Source: Rhodophyticola sp017644125 (GTDB taxonomy: Bacteria > Pseudomonadota > Alphaproteobacteria > Rhodobacterales > Rhodobacteraceae). From it: DNA of 64,000 bases. The notes under the pieces were generated by a model that worked only from the letters and a program-made list of their open reading frames with translations, searched no databases and had not been told where the DNA came from. The stretch lies in the NCBI RefSeq assembly GCF_042140125.1, contig NZ_CP159473.1. One strand, given 5' to 3'. This document shows, piece after piece, positions 36,358 through 45,382 of this stretch. Both the position numbers and the translations under genes were made by a program. Each line of letters starts with the position of its first letter. Position 1 is the first letter of the stretch.

Positions 36358-37815
36358 ATGCGCTTCACCCCGCCCGAAGCCAGCCATTACATCAACGGCG
36401 CCTATGTGGAGGACACCTCCGGCGACCCGATCCCGGTGATCTATCCGGCGACGGGCAAGACCCTTTGCACGCTTCACGCCGCGACGCCCGCCATCGTCGA
36501 TCAGGCGCTGGAGGCCGCGCAGGCGGCGCAGAAGCTCTGGGCCCGGACAAGCGGGGCGGAGCGGTCCCGCATCCTGCGCAGGGCCGCCGACATCATGCGC
36601 GCGCGCAACCGCGATCTCAGCGTGCTGGAGACCTATGACACCGGCAAGCCGCTTCAGGAAACGCTGGTCGCCGACGCCACATCCGGCGCCGACGCGCTGG
36701 AATACTTCGCGGCCCATGCGGCCACCATGACGGGCCGGCATATCCCGCTTCCCGGCGGCGATTTCGCCTATACTGTCCGCGAGCCCCTGGGCGTCTGCGC
36801 GGGCCTTGGCGCATGGAACTACCCCACGCAAATCGCCTGCTGGAAAACCGCGCCCGCGCTTGCCTGCGGCAATGCGATGGTTTTCAAACCGTCCGAAACC
36901 ACCCCGCTCTGCGCCCTGAAAATCGCTGAAATCCTGACCGAGGCGGGGGCCCCGCCCGGTCTGATGAACGTGATTTAGGGCTACGGGCCCGTGGGCGCGG
37001 CGCTCTCCACCGATCCGCGCGTGGCCAAGGTGTCGCTCACCGGTTCTGCGCCGACCGGCACCCGGGTCTATGCAGCCGCGGCGGCGGGCATGAAGCACGT
37101 CACCATGGAACTGGGCGGCAAATCCCCCCTTGTCATCTTCGACGACGCGGATCTGGAAAACGCCGTTTCCGGCGCGATCATGGCCAATTTCTATTCCTCC
37201 GGGCAGGTCTGCTCCAACGGCACGCGGGTCTTCGTGCAATCCGGGATCAGGGATGCGTTTCTCGCCCGCCTGACCGAGCGGCTGGCCGGTGCGGTGATCG
37301 GCGACCCGCTGGACGAGGCCACCAGCTTCGGCCCGATGGCGTCCGAGGCGCAGATGAACATCGTGCTCGGCTATATCGAGAGCGGCAAGCAGGAAGGCGC
37401 GCGACTTGTGACCGGCGGCCACCGGCTTGATCGCGAGGGGTACTTCCTCGCGCCCACCGTTTTCGCCGATGTCACCGACGGGATGACCATCGCCCGGGAG
37501 GAGATCTTCGGCCCGGTTCTCAGCGTACTCGATTTCGAAACCGAGCAGGAGGTGATCGGGCGCGCGAACGAGACCGAATTCGGCCTCGCCGCCGGTGTCT
37601 TCACCCGGGATATCACCCGCGCCCACCGTGTGGTGCAAAGCTTCGAGGCCGGAACCTGCTATGTGAACTGCTACAATCTGGCCCCGGTGGAGGCGCCGTT
37701 CGGGGGCGTCAAGGCCTCCGGCCTCGGGCGCGAAAACTCGGCCGAGGCGCTCAATCATTACTCCCAGACACGGACCGTCTACATCGCGATGAACGATGTG
37801 GAGGCCCCTTTCTAA
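36358..37815 (+). pseudogene. betB: Betaine aldehyde dehydrogenase BetB interrupted by an in-frame amber codon
   Basis: BetB oxidises betaine aldehyde to glycine betaine with NAD. The frame is collinear with the family for 485 codons, but codon 207 (36976-36978) is TAG. The context MNVI-stop-GYGPVG aligns with the family NV(I/V)QG, so a single CAG to TAG change explains it. The catalytic Glu251 (TMELGG) and Cys285 (GQVCSNG) are both after the stop, so the 206-residue product would be inactive. The rest looks intact, with no other lesion. This could be a very recent mutation, a base-call error, or read-through; the first two are more likely. Confidence 0.92.
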
Positions 37816-37824
37816 GGCACTGAC

Positions 37825-39483
37825 ATGGAAGCGGATTTTGTTATCGTGGGCGCCGGCTCGTCTGGCTGCGCCATGGCCTATCGCCTGTCCGGGGCGGGCG
37901 CCAGCGTTCTGCTGATCGAAGCGGGCGGCACCGATGCGGGCCCGTTCATCCAGATGCCCGCCGCGCTCAGCTATCCGATGAACATGGCCCGCTATGACTG
38001 GGGCTACCGCTCCGAACCCGAGCCGCATCTGAACAACCGGCGCCTCGCCACGCCGCGCGGCAAGGTGCTGGGCGGCTCCAGTTCGATCAACGGGATGGTC
38101 TATGTGCGCGGTCATGCCCGCGATTTCGACACATGGGCCGAGATGGGGGCCGAAGGCTGGAGCTATGCCGACGTGCTGCCCTATTACAAACGGATGGAGC
38201 ACTGGCATCCCGGCCCCCGCGATGGCGACCGGGCATGGCGCGGCACCGACGGCCCGCTGCACGTCACCCGCGGGCCGCGGCGGAACCCGCTCTACCACGC
38301 CTTTGTCGAGGCCGGGCGGCAGGCCGGCTATCAGACGACCGACGATTACAACGGCGAGAAGCAGGAAGGTTTCGGCCCGATGGAACAGACCGTCTGGCGC
38401 GGGCGGCGCTGGTCGGCGGCCAATGCCTATCTGCGGCCGGCGCTGAAGCGTCCCAACTGCGATCTGATCCGGGCCGAAGCCCGCCGGGTTGTGATCGAAG
38501 AGGGCCGTGCCGTGGGCGTGGAGGTGGCGCGCGGCGGCGCCATCGAGCTGGTGCGCGCCCGGCGCGAGGTGATCGTCGCGGCCTCGTCGATCAATTCCCC
38601 CAAGCTTCTGATGCTGTCCGGCATCGGGCCGGCGGCGCATCTGGCCGAACACGGGCTCCCCGTTGTCGCCGACCGGCCCGGCGTGGGCGCGAACCTGCAG
38701 GATCATCTGGAGGTCTATTTCCAGATCGCCTCCCGCCAGCCGATCACGCTTTACCGCTATTGGAACCTGATCTCCAAGGCGGTGATCGGGGCGCAATGGC
38801 TGTTCACGAAAACCGGCCTCGGGGCGTCGAACCAGTTCGAATCCGCGGCGTTCATCCGCTCGGGCGCGGGGATCGACTACCCCGATATCCAGTACCATTT
38901 CCTGCCCATGGCGGTCCGGTATGACGGGCGGGCGGCCTCCGAAGGCCACGGGTTTCAGGCCCATGTCGGGCCCATGCGCAGCCGCTCCCGGGGCCATGTC
39001 CGGCTTGCCTCCGCAGATCCGGCGGAGGCCCCGAAAATCACCTTCAACTACATGTCCCATGAGCAGGATTGGACAGAGTTCCGCCAATGCCTCCGCCTGA
39101 CCCGGGAGATCTTTGCGCAGGAGGCCTTCGCCCCCTTCGTGCGGCACGAGATCCAGCCCGGCGCCGCCCTGCAGACCGATGAGGAGCTTGACGGGTTCAT
39201 CCGCGAACACGCCGAAAGCGCCTATCACCCCTGCGGCACGGCGCGGATGGGCCGGGCCGACGATCCGATGGCGGTGGTCGACCCGGAGACCCGCGTGATC
39301 GGGGTGGATCGTCTGCGGCTGGCCGACAGTTCGATCTTTCCGCAGATCACCAACGGCAATCTGAACGCCCCGTCGATCATGGTGGGTGAAAAGGCGGCCG
39401 ATCATATCCTCGGCAAGCCGCCCCTGCCGGCCTCCAACATGGTGCCGTGGATGCATCCGGACTGGGCCGGTTCGCAGCGCTAG
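37825..39483 (+). CDS. betA: Choline dehydrogenase BetA (GMC oxidoreductase)
   Basis: The 552-residue FAD enzyme oxidises choline to betaine aldehyde. The ADP-binding motif is GAGSSGCAMAYRLS near the N-terminus. GMC signatures include GKVLGGSSSINGMVYVRG and SINSPKLLMLSGIGPA. The catalytic His lies in SAYHPCGTARMG and the C-terminal Asn in TNGNLNAPSIM. It is 9 bp after betB and is intact. With a dead betB, choline oxidation would stop at toxic betaine aldehyde unless another aldehyde dehydrogenase substitutes. Confidence 0.96.
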   Translation: MEADFVIVGAGSSGCAMAYRLSGAGASVLLIEAGGTDAGPFIQMPAALSYPMNMARYDWGYRSEPEPHLNNRRLATPRGKVLGGSSSINGMVYVRGHARDFDTWAEMGAEGWSYADVLPYYKRMEHWHPGPRDGDRAWRGTDGPLHVTRGPRRNPLYHAFVEAGRQAGYQTTDDYNGEKQEGFGPMEQTVWRGRRWSAANAYLRPALKRPNCDLIRAEARRVVIEEGRAVGVEVARGGAIELVRARREVIVAASSINSPKLLMLSGIGPAAHLAEHGLPVVADRPGVGANLQDHLEVYFQIASRQPITLYRYWNLISKAVIGAQWLFTKTGLGASNQFESAAFIRSGAGIDYPDIQYHFLPMAVRYDGRAASEGHGFQAHVGPMRSRSRGHVRLASADPAEAPKITFNYMSHEQDWTEFRQCLRLTREIFAQEAFAPFVRHEIQPGAALQTDEELDGFIREHAESAYHPCGTARMGRADDPMAVVDPETRVIGVDRLRLADSSIFPQITNGNLNAPSIMVGEKAADHILGKPPLPASNMVPWMHPDWAGSQR

Positions 39484-39668
39484 CTGCCCGCCACGGCGCA
39501 TTATGCGGCCCGGTAAGGCTTTGCGATATCGTGAAAAACCGTCCTCTTCCGCCACGGCCGGGGGCAGGGGCTCTGCCCGGGCATGCGAAGCCGCCGGGGC
39601 GCGCAAGGCGCGGCTTCCATCCCCCGCGCCGCGGCGGTAACGTCGCCGCAGCAAGCGGAGGGGCAGGC

Positions 39669-41858
39669 ATGGATCGCGCCGAGATCGTTCATCAGAATTT
39701 CCTGAACCGGGTCGGCTCCGGCGATCTGCCGCCGGGGGCCGCCCCCAATGGTGCGCTCAGCGGGCCCGACGCGGTCCGCCTGTACCGCGCGCAGGTGCTC
39801 AGCCGCGCGCTCGACCGCACCAGCCGCGCGATGCAGAAGGCCGGGCAGGGCTTCTACACCATCGGCTCGTCGGGCCATGAAGGCATGGCCGCCGTGGCCC
39901 ATGCGCTGCGCCCCGACGACATCGCCTTCCTCCATTACCGCGATGCGGCGTTTCAGATCGCCCGCGCCGATCAGGTGCCGGGCCAGTCCATCGCCTGGGA
40001 CATGCTGCTCAGCTTCGCCTGTTCCTCCGAGGATCCGATTTCGGGCGGGCGGCACAAGGTGCTGGGCTCCAAGGCGCTGATGATCCCGCCGCAGACCTCG
40101 ACCATCGCCAGCCATCTGCCCAAGGCCGTGGGCGCCGCCTATGGCATCGGGCTGGCCCGCCGTCACCCGCCGGAACACCGGATGCTGGCCGATGATGCGA
40201 TTGCCATGTGCTCCTTCGGCGACGCCTCGATCAATCATTCCACCGCGCAGGGCGCGATCAACACGGCTGGCTGGACCGCCATCCAGTCGGTCCCGCTGCC
40301 CCTGCTTTTTGTCTGCGAAGACAATGGCATCGGCATCTCCACCCAGACCCCCAAAGGTTGGGTCGCGGCCTCGATGATGCATCGCCCCGGGATCCGCTAT
40401 TTCGCCGCCGACGGGCTTGACCTCTACGGCACCGCGCAGGTCGCCGCGGAGGCTGCGGCCTATGTGCGCCGCCGCCGCAAACCCGCCTTTCTGCATCTGA
40501 ACATGGTCCGGCTTTACGGCCATGCGGGTGCCGACCTGCCCACGACCTATCTCCCGAAAGCTCATGTCGAGGCGGAGGAGGCGAACGACCCGCTGCTGCA
40601 TTCCGTCCGCCTGCTCGACGCGGCGGGCGCGCTGACCCGCGCGGATGCTCTGGCGATCTATGAGGAGACCTGCGCCCGCGTGGACGCGGTCGCGGCCGAT
40701 GCCGTGACCCGCCCCCGGCTTGAAACCGCCCGCGATGTGATGGCCAGCCTGATCCCGCCGAAACGGGCCTGCCGCCCCACCAACGGCCCCACGCCGGCGG
40801 CGCGCGCCGCCGCTTTCGGGGCCGATCTGAAACAGCTCGACACGCCCCAGCCAATGTCGCGCCTGCTCAACTGGGCGCTGACCGATCTGATGCTGGAGCA
40901 CCGCGAGATCGTGCTGATGGGCGAGGATGTGGGCCGCAAGGGCGGCGTCTATGGCGTCACCCAGAAGCTCCACCAGCGTTTCGGTGCCGACCGGATGATC
41001 GACACGCTGCTGGACGAGCAATCCATTCTGGGCCTCGCCATCGGTCTTGGTCAGAACGGCTTTCTTCCGATGCCCGAGATCCAGTTCCTCGCCTATCTCC
41101 ACAATGCCGAGGACCAGGTCCGGGGAGAGGCCGCGACGCTGCCCTTCTTCAGCCGGGGCCAGTTCACCAACCCGATGGTGCTGCGGATCGCGGGTCTGGG
41201 CTATCAGAAGGGGTTCGGCGGGCATTTCCACAATGACAATTCGGTGGCCGTTCTGCGCGATATCCCGGGGCTGATCCTCGCATGCCCGTCGAATGGCGAA
41301 GATGCGGTGCAGATGCTCCGCGAATGCGTCCGGCTCGCCCGGGAGGAGCAACGGGTCGTCGTCTTCCTCGAACCCATCGCGCTCTATCCGATGCGGGATC
41401 TGCACGAACCCGGCGACGGGGCATGGATGGGCACCTATCCCGCGCCGGATCTGCGGATCGGTCTGGGCCTGCCGGGGCAGCATGGCGCCGGTACCGATCT
41501 GGCCATCGTGAGTTTCGGGAACGGCGCCTATCTGTCCCTGCAGGCCCGCAAAAAGCTTCTGGATCAGGGCGTTGACGCGCGGGTGATCGATCTGCGCTGG
41601 CTTTCGCCCCTGCCGGAAGCCGCCCTGGTGGAGGCGGTTGCCGATTGCGCCCATGTGCTCGTCGTCGATGAAACCCGCCGGTCCGGCGGCGTGGCCGAGG
41701 CGCTGATGGCGACCCTGGCGGAGGCCGGAACACCCTCCTTCGCCCGGCTCACGGCGGAGGACAGTTTCATCGCCACCGGGCCCGCCTACGCCGCCACCAT
41801 GCCGTCCGCCGACGGGATCGTCAGGGCCGCGCTCGCCCTTGCCGGAGCGGCCCGATGA
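39669..41858 (+). CDS. Fused alpha/beta 2-oxoacid dehydrogenase E1-type thiamine-diphosphate enzyme
   Basis: The 729-residue single-chain protein has an E1-alpha-like half (about 1-375). Its thiamine-diphosphate motif is GDASINHSTAQGAINTAG to EDNGIGIS. An E1-beta-like half (about 400-725) carries GEDVGRKGGVYGVTQKL and a transketolase C-terminal domain. Branched-chain 2-oxoacid or acetoin E1 enzymes have this make-up but normally as two chains with E2 and E3 genes beside them; none are here. The start at 39669 follows a GGAGG-like site. It overlaps a malonyltransferase-like gene. Substrate is unknown. Confidence 0.88.
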   Translation: MDRAEIVHQNFLNRVGSGDLPPGAAPNGALSGPDAVRLYRAQVLSRALDRTSRAMQKAGQGFYTIGSSGHEGMAAVAHALRPDDIAFLHYRDAAFQIARADQVPGQSIAWDMLLSFACSSEDPISGGRHKVLGSKALMIPPQTSTIASHLPKAVGAAYGIGLARRHPPEHRMLADDAIAMCSFGDASINHSTAQGAINTAGWTAIQSVPLPLLFVCEDNGIGISTQTPKGWVAASMMHRPGIRYFAADGLDLYGTAQVAAEAAAYVRRRRKPAFLHLNMVRLYGHAGADLPTTYLPKAHVEAEEANDPLLHSVRLLDAAGALTRADALAIYEETCARVDAVAADAVTRPRLETARDVMASLIPPKRACRPTNGPTPAARAAAFGADLKQLDTPQPMSRLLNWALTDLMLEHREIVLMGEDVGRKGGVYGVTQKLHQRFGADRMIDTLLDEQSILGLAIGLGQNGFLPMPEIQFLAYLHNAEDQVRGEAATLPFFSRGQFTNPMVLRIAGLGYQKGFGGHFHNDNSVAVLRDIPGLILACPSNGEDAVQMLRECVRLAREEQRVVVFLEPIALYPMRDLHEPGDGAWMGTYPAPDLRIGLGLPGQHGAGTDLAIVSFGNGAYLSLQARKKLLDQGVDARVIDLRWLSPLPEAALVEAVADCAHVLVVDETRRSGGVAEALMATLAEAGTPSFARLTAEDSFIATGPAYAATMPSADGIVRAALALAGAAR

Positions 41859-42883
41859 CCCGGCGCGCGGTGTTGGTCTGCCCCGGTCGCGGCACCTACA
41901 ACAAGGCGGAGCTTGGGTATCTCGCCCGCCATCACGGCGACAAGGTCGGGCTGCTTGCGCGGTTCGATGCGATCCGCGCCGAAGCGGGGCAGGCGCCGGT
42001 CACCGCCCTTGATGGCGCGCCCCGCTTTCAGCCGGCGACACATACGCGCGGCGACATCGCCTCCCCCCTGATCTATGCCAGCGCCTATGCCGATGCGCTG
42101 TCGCTGGCACCCGATATCGAGATCGTGGCGGTCACCGGCAATTCCATGGGCTGGTACATCGCGCTGGCCGCGGGCGGTGCGCTCAGCGCCGAAAACGGCT
42201 TCCGGGTGGTCAATACCATGGGCCGGCTGATGCAGGAGGCGTCGATCGGGCTGCAACTGGTCTATCCCGTCGTGGGGGAGGACTGGCGCCCGGATCCCGC
42301 GCGCAGGGCCGAGCTTCTGGCTCTGGTATCGCGGATCGACGGGCGCAAGGGTCATCGGCTGGCGCTGTCGATCGATCTGGGCGGCATGCTGGTTCTGGCC
42401 GGAGATGCCGATGGCCTCGCCGCGTTCGAGGCCGCTATGCCGCCCGATGGCCCGGCGCCGCTGCGCCTGCCCAATCACGCCGCGTTCCATACCGACATGC
42501 AGGCGCCGGTCGCCGAACGGGGCCGCGCGGCCCTGCCCCCTGATATGTTCACCCAGCCCAGCGCGCCGCTGATCGACGGGCGCGGCGCGATCTGGTGGCC
42601 GAAGGCGACCGACACCGCCGCGCTCTGGTCCTACACACTTGGCCACCAGATCACCGAACCCTATGATTTCACGCGCGCAATCACCGTCGCAGCCCGGGAG
42701 TTCGCCCCCGATCTCTTCATCGTCACCGGGCCGGGGACCACGCTTGGCGGGGCGGTCGCGCAATCGCTTGTCGCGTGTGACTGGCGCGGGCTCACCGACA
42801 AGGCGGCGTTCCAGTCCCGGCAGGCCGAAGCGCCGCTGCTGATCGCCATGGGCCGCGAGGATCAGCGCAAACAGGTGGTCTGA
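41855..42883 (+). CDS. Malonyltransferase-like (FabD-fold) acyltransferase
   Basis: The 342-residue protein has a FabD-like layout: an N-terminal VLVCPGRGTYNKAEL segment, a nucleophile elbow reading VTGNSMGWYIAL (GxSxG), and a His in NHAAFHTDM near residue 210. The FabD elbow usually reads GHSLG; here the residue before Ser is Asn. It overlaps the fused E1 gene by 4 bp, so the two are coupled. An acyl transfer step acting on the E1 product is a guess; the real acyl donor and acceptor are unknown. Confidence 0.72.
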   Translation: MTRRAVLVCPGRGTYNKAELGYLARHHGDKVGLLARFDAIRAEAGQAPVTALDGAPRFQPATHTRGDIASPLIYASAYADALSLAPDIEIVAVTGNSMGWYIALAAGGALSAENGFRVVNTMGRLMQEASIGLQLVYPVVGEDWRPDPARRAELLALVSRIDGRKGHRLALSIDLGGMLVLAGDADGLAAFEAAMPPDGPAPLRLPNHAAFHTDMQAPVAERGRAALPPDMFTQPSAPLIDGRGAIWWPKATDTAALWSYTLGHQITEPYDFTRAITVAAREFAPDLFIVTGPGTTLGGAVAQSLVACDWRGLTDKAAFQSRQAEAPLLIAMGREDQRKQVV

Positions 42884-42907
42884 CCCCGAAAGCAGAACTG
42901 GACAATT

Positions 42908-42919
42908 CTGTCTAGACAG
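42908..42919. promoter_or_regulatory. Perfect 12-bp palindrome upstream of the methylated-amine cluster
   Basis: CTGTCTAGACAG is a perfect dyad 57 bp upstream of the flavoprotein start at 42977, in the only sizeable gap before that operon. It is a candidate operator for the TetR-type regulator encoded at 46915 or another regulator. The link is inferred from position. Confidence 0.5.
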
Positions 42920-42976
42920 GGTCCCGATCCCTGCGTAGCGTCATTCCGGACAGCGGCGCGAGGGGGAGATGTGCCC

Positions 42977-45382
42977 ATGAAATCCCATTACAGGGTCGTC
43001 GTCATCGGCGGCGGCGTGGTCGGCGCATCGGTGCTTTATCATCTGGCGAAATTCGGCTGGTCCGATGTTTGTCTTCTCGAACGCTCGGTGCTGACGGCGG
43101 GGTCGTCCTGGCACGCGGCGGGCGGCTTCCATGCGCTGAACGCCGATCCGAACATGGCGGCCCTTCAGGCCTATACGATCGACCTGATGGAGGAAATTCA
43201 GGAGGAGAGCGGCCAGAATATCGGCCTGCACATGACCGGCGGTCTGACCATGGCGGGCACGCCCGACCGGTGGGAATGGCTGCAATCGGCCTATCGGGTG
43301 TTTCAGTCCATCGGCATCGAGGATTGCCGCCTCGTGACACCCGAGGAAGCGGTGGCGCTCAATCCGATCATGTCCGCCGAGGGCCTTCTTGGCGGCATGT
43401 GGGCCGACCGCGAGGGGTATCTCGACACCACCGGCACCGTGCATGCCTATGCCGGCGCGGCCCGGAAACGCGGGGCCGCCGTCTTCGAGCACACGAAGGT
43501 GGAGGATCTGATCCAGACGCGCGACGGCTGGCACCTCGTCACCGACAAGGGCACCGTGACCTGCGAACATGTGGTCAATGCGGGCGGGCTCTGGGCCAAG
43601 CAGCTTGGCCGGATGGCGGGCATCGACTTGCCGGTCAGCCCGCTCAAGCACCACTACCTGATCTCCGATACGATCCCGGCGCTGGAAGATCTCGCCTTCG
43701 AGGTGCCGATGACCGTGGATCTCGAAGGGTTCACCTATCTCAGACAGGATCAGAAGGGTGTGCTGCTGGGGATCTACGAGATCGACCATGAACACTGGGC
43801 GATGGACGGCGCGCCGTGGGATTACGGGATGGAGCTGTTTCAGGAAGACACGGACCGGATCGAACGGGAACTGACACTGGGCTTCGAACGCTACCCCGTC
43901 CTGCAGGAGGTGGGCGTGAAGACATGGGTGAACGGGGCCTTCACCTTCTCGCCCGATGGCAACCCGCTGGTCGGCCCGGTGCCGGGCAAACCGGGTTACT
44001 GGTGTGCCTGCGCGGTCATGGCGGGCTTCCTGCAAGGGGGCGGCGTGGGCAAGACGCTGGCCGAATGGATGATCCACGGAGAGCCCGAGGCCGACGCCTG
44101 GCCGATGGATGTGGCGCGCTATGGCCCCTACGCGCAGAACCGGCGCTATATCCGCGAAACCACCGGGCAGTTCTATTCCCGCCGGTTCGTGATGACCTAC
44201 CCGAACGAGCAGCTTCCGGCGGGCCGCCCGCTCAAGACCGCGCCCGCCCATGAAGCGATGACCGCGGCGGGCTGCCAATGGGGCGTAAGCTGGGATCTGG
44301 AGGTGCCGCTCTATTTCGCGCCCGCCGGGTTCAGCGAAACGCCCAGCCTTAAGCGCTCCAACGCCCATGACATCGTGGCCGCGGAATGCAGGGCCATCCG
44401 CGGGGCCGTGGGCCTGATCGATATCACCGGCTTCGCCCGCTACGAAGTCACCGGGCCGAATGCCGAGGGCTGGCTCGACCGCATGCTTGCCGCGAAACTG
44501 CCTGCGCCGGGCCGGGCGCGGCTGGCGCCGATGCTGTCGGAAACCGGCAGGCTCAAGGGCGATCTGACCGTGTTCAACTGGGGCGATGGCAGCTGGTGGA
44601 TCATGGGCAGCTATTACCTGCGCGCGTGGCACATGCGCTGGTTCCGGGACCATCTCGCCGAGGGTGTGGCAATCCGCGATCTGGGGGAGGAGATCTGCGG
44701 CTTCGCGCTTGCCGGGCCGCGGTCCCGCGCCGTGCTCGGACAGGTCGCGGAAACCGATATCTCCGGCCTGCCGTTCATGGGCTGCATGGCCGCCGATATC
44801 GGGCTGATCCGGGCCCGCGTCGCACGGATGTCGGTCACCGGCGAACTGGGTTTCGAGATCAACTGCCGCTATGGCGATCATGCGGTGCTGCGCCGGACGC
44901 TTCTGGAGGCGGGCGCCGGGCAGGGGCTCCGCGAATGCGGCTTCAACGCGATGCTGTCCACACGGCTGGAAAAGAGCTTCGGCATCTGGAACGCCGAATT
45001 CACCCAGGGCTACACCCCCGGCATGACGGGCATGGACCGCTGGATCGATTGGGACAAGCCCGGTTTTCTGGGCCTGGGGGCCGCGCTTGCGGAACGCGAT
45101 GGCAACGGCCCGGCCCAGGTGCTGGTGACCCTTGAGATCGACGCGGCGGATGCCGATGCCAGCGGGTTCGAGCCGGTCTGGACCGGGGGAGAGAAGGTGG
45201 GGTTCGTCACCTCGGGCGGCTACGGTCACCATATCGGCAAATCGCTCGCCATGGCCCTGGTCGACCGCGACAGATCCGGTGTCGGAACGCCGCTGAGCGT
45301 GCATGTGGTGGGCGCCGAACGCCCCGCACGGGTCATCGCGCCGTCGCCCTACGATCCGGCCGGCAAGGCGATGCGCGGATGA
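42977..45382 (+). CDS. Dimethylglycine/sarcosine dehydrogenase-like flavoprotein with GcvT domain
   Basis: The 801-residue enzyme has an N-terminal DAO/FAD domain (GGGVVGASVLYHLAKFG). SSWHAAGG follows near residue 40, where the His is the site of covalent FAD in dimethylglycine and sarcosine dehydrogenases. From about residue 430 a GcvT-type folate-binding aminomethyltransferase domain takes over (RGAVGLIDITGFARYEVTGP; ELGFEINCRYGDH). Such enzymes demethylate N-methyl amines and pass the C1 unit to tetrahydrofolate. The ATG at 42977 was preferred over GTG 42971 because of the GGGGGAG spacing. It overlaps mttB by 4 bp. Confidence 0.9.
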   Translation: MKSHYRVVVIGGGVVGASVLYHLAKFGWSDVCLLERSVLTAGSSWHAAGGFHALNADPNMAALQAYTIDLMEEIQEESGQNIGLHMTGGLTMAGTPDRWEWLQSAYRVFQSIGIEDCRLVTPEEAVALNPIMSAEGLLGGMWADREGYLDTTGTVHAYAGAARKRGAAVFEHTKVEDLIQTRDGWHLVTDKGTVTCEHVVNAGGLWAKQLGRMAGIDLPVSPLKHHYLISDTIPALEDLAFEVPMTVDLEGFTYLRQDQKGVLLGIYEIDHEHWAMDGAPWDYGMELFQEDTDRIERELTLGFERYPVLQEVGVKTWVNGAFTFSPDGNPLVGPVPGKPGYWCACAVMAGFLQGGGVGKTLAEWMIHGEPEADAWPMDVARYGPYAQNRRYIRETTGQFYSRRFVMTYPNEQLPAGRPLKTAPAHEAMTAAGCQWGVSWDLEVPLYFAPAGFSETPSLKRSNAHDIVAAECRAIRGAVGLIDITGFARYEVTGPNAEGWLDRMLAAKLPAPGRARLAPMLSETGRLKGDLTVFNWGDGSWWIMGSYYLRAWHMRWFRDHLAEGVAIRDLGEEICGFALAGPRSRAVLGQVAETDISGLPFMGCMAADIGLIRARVARMSVTGELGFEINCRYGDHAVLRRTLLEAGAGQGLRECGFNAMLSTRLEKSFGIWNAEFTQGYTPGMTGMDRWIDWDKPGFLGLGAALAERDGNGPAQVLVTLEIDAADADASGFEPVWTGGEKVGFVTSGGYGHHIGKSLAMALVDRDRSGVGTPLSVHVVGAERPARVIAPSPYDPAGKAMRG

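Noticed and set aside
36976..36978. Pyrrolysine reading of the betB amber codon, prompted by the nearby MttB-family gene
   Set aside because: The family residue is Gln, not a site for pyrrolysine. The MttB-type gene itself has no amber codon, and no pylTSBCD gene is in the window.
36991..37815. Separate aldehyde dehydrogenase gene starting at 36991
   Set aside because: It is in the same frame as the upstream part and continues it exactly, so both parts are one interrupted betB.
39562..39578. Hairpin GGGCAG/CTGCCC after betA as a terminator
   Set aside because: The stem is only 6 bp and no T-run follows; such stems are common in GC-rich intergenic DNA.
36118..39654. Very long leftward frame (1178 codons) across betB and betA
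   Set aside because: It is a shadow of high-GC codon bias opposite real genes; it has no family-like motifs.
39447..39668. N-terminal extension of the fused E1 protein
   Set aside because: The 74 extra codons are low-complexity and overlap betA, and a good start at 39669 follows a ribosome site.
42941..45304. 787-codon leftward frame
   Set aside because: It is antisense to the flavoprotein gene, has composition typical of GC-rich shadow frames, and shows no domains.
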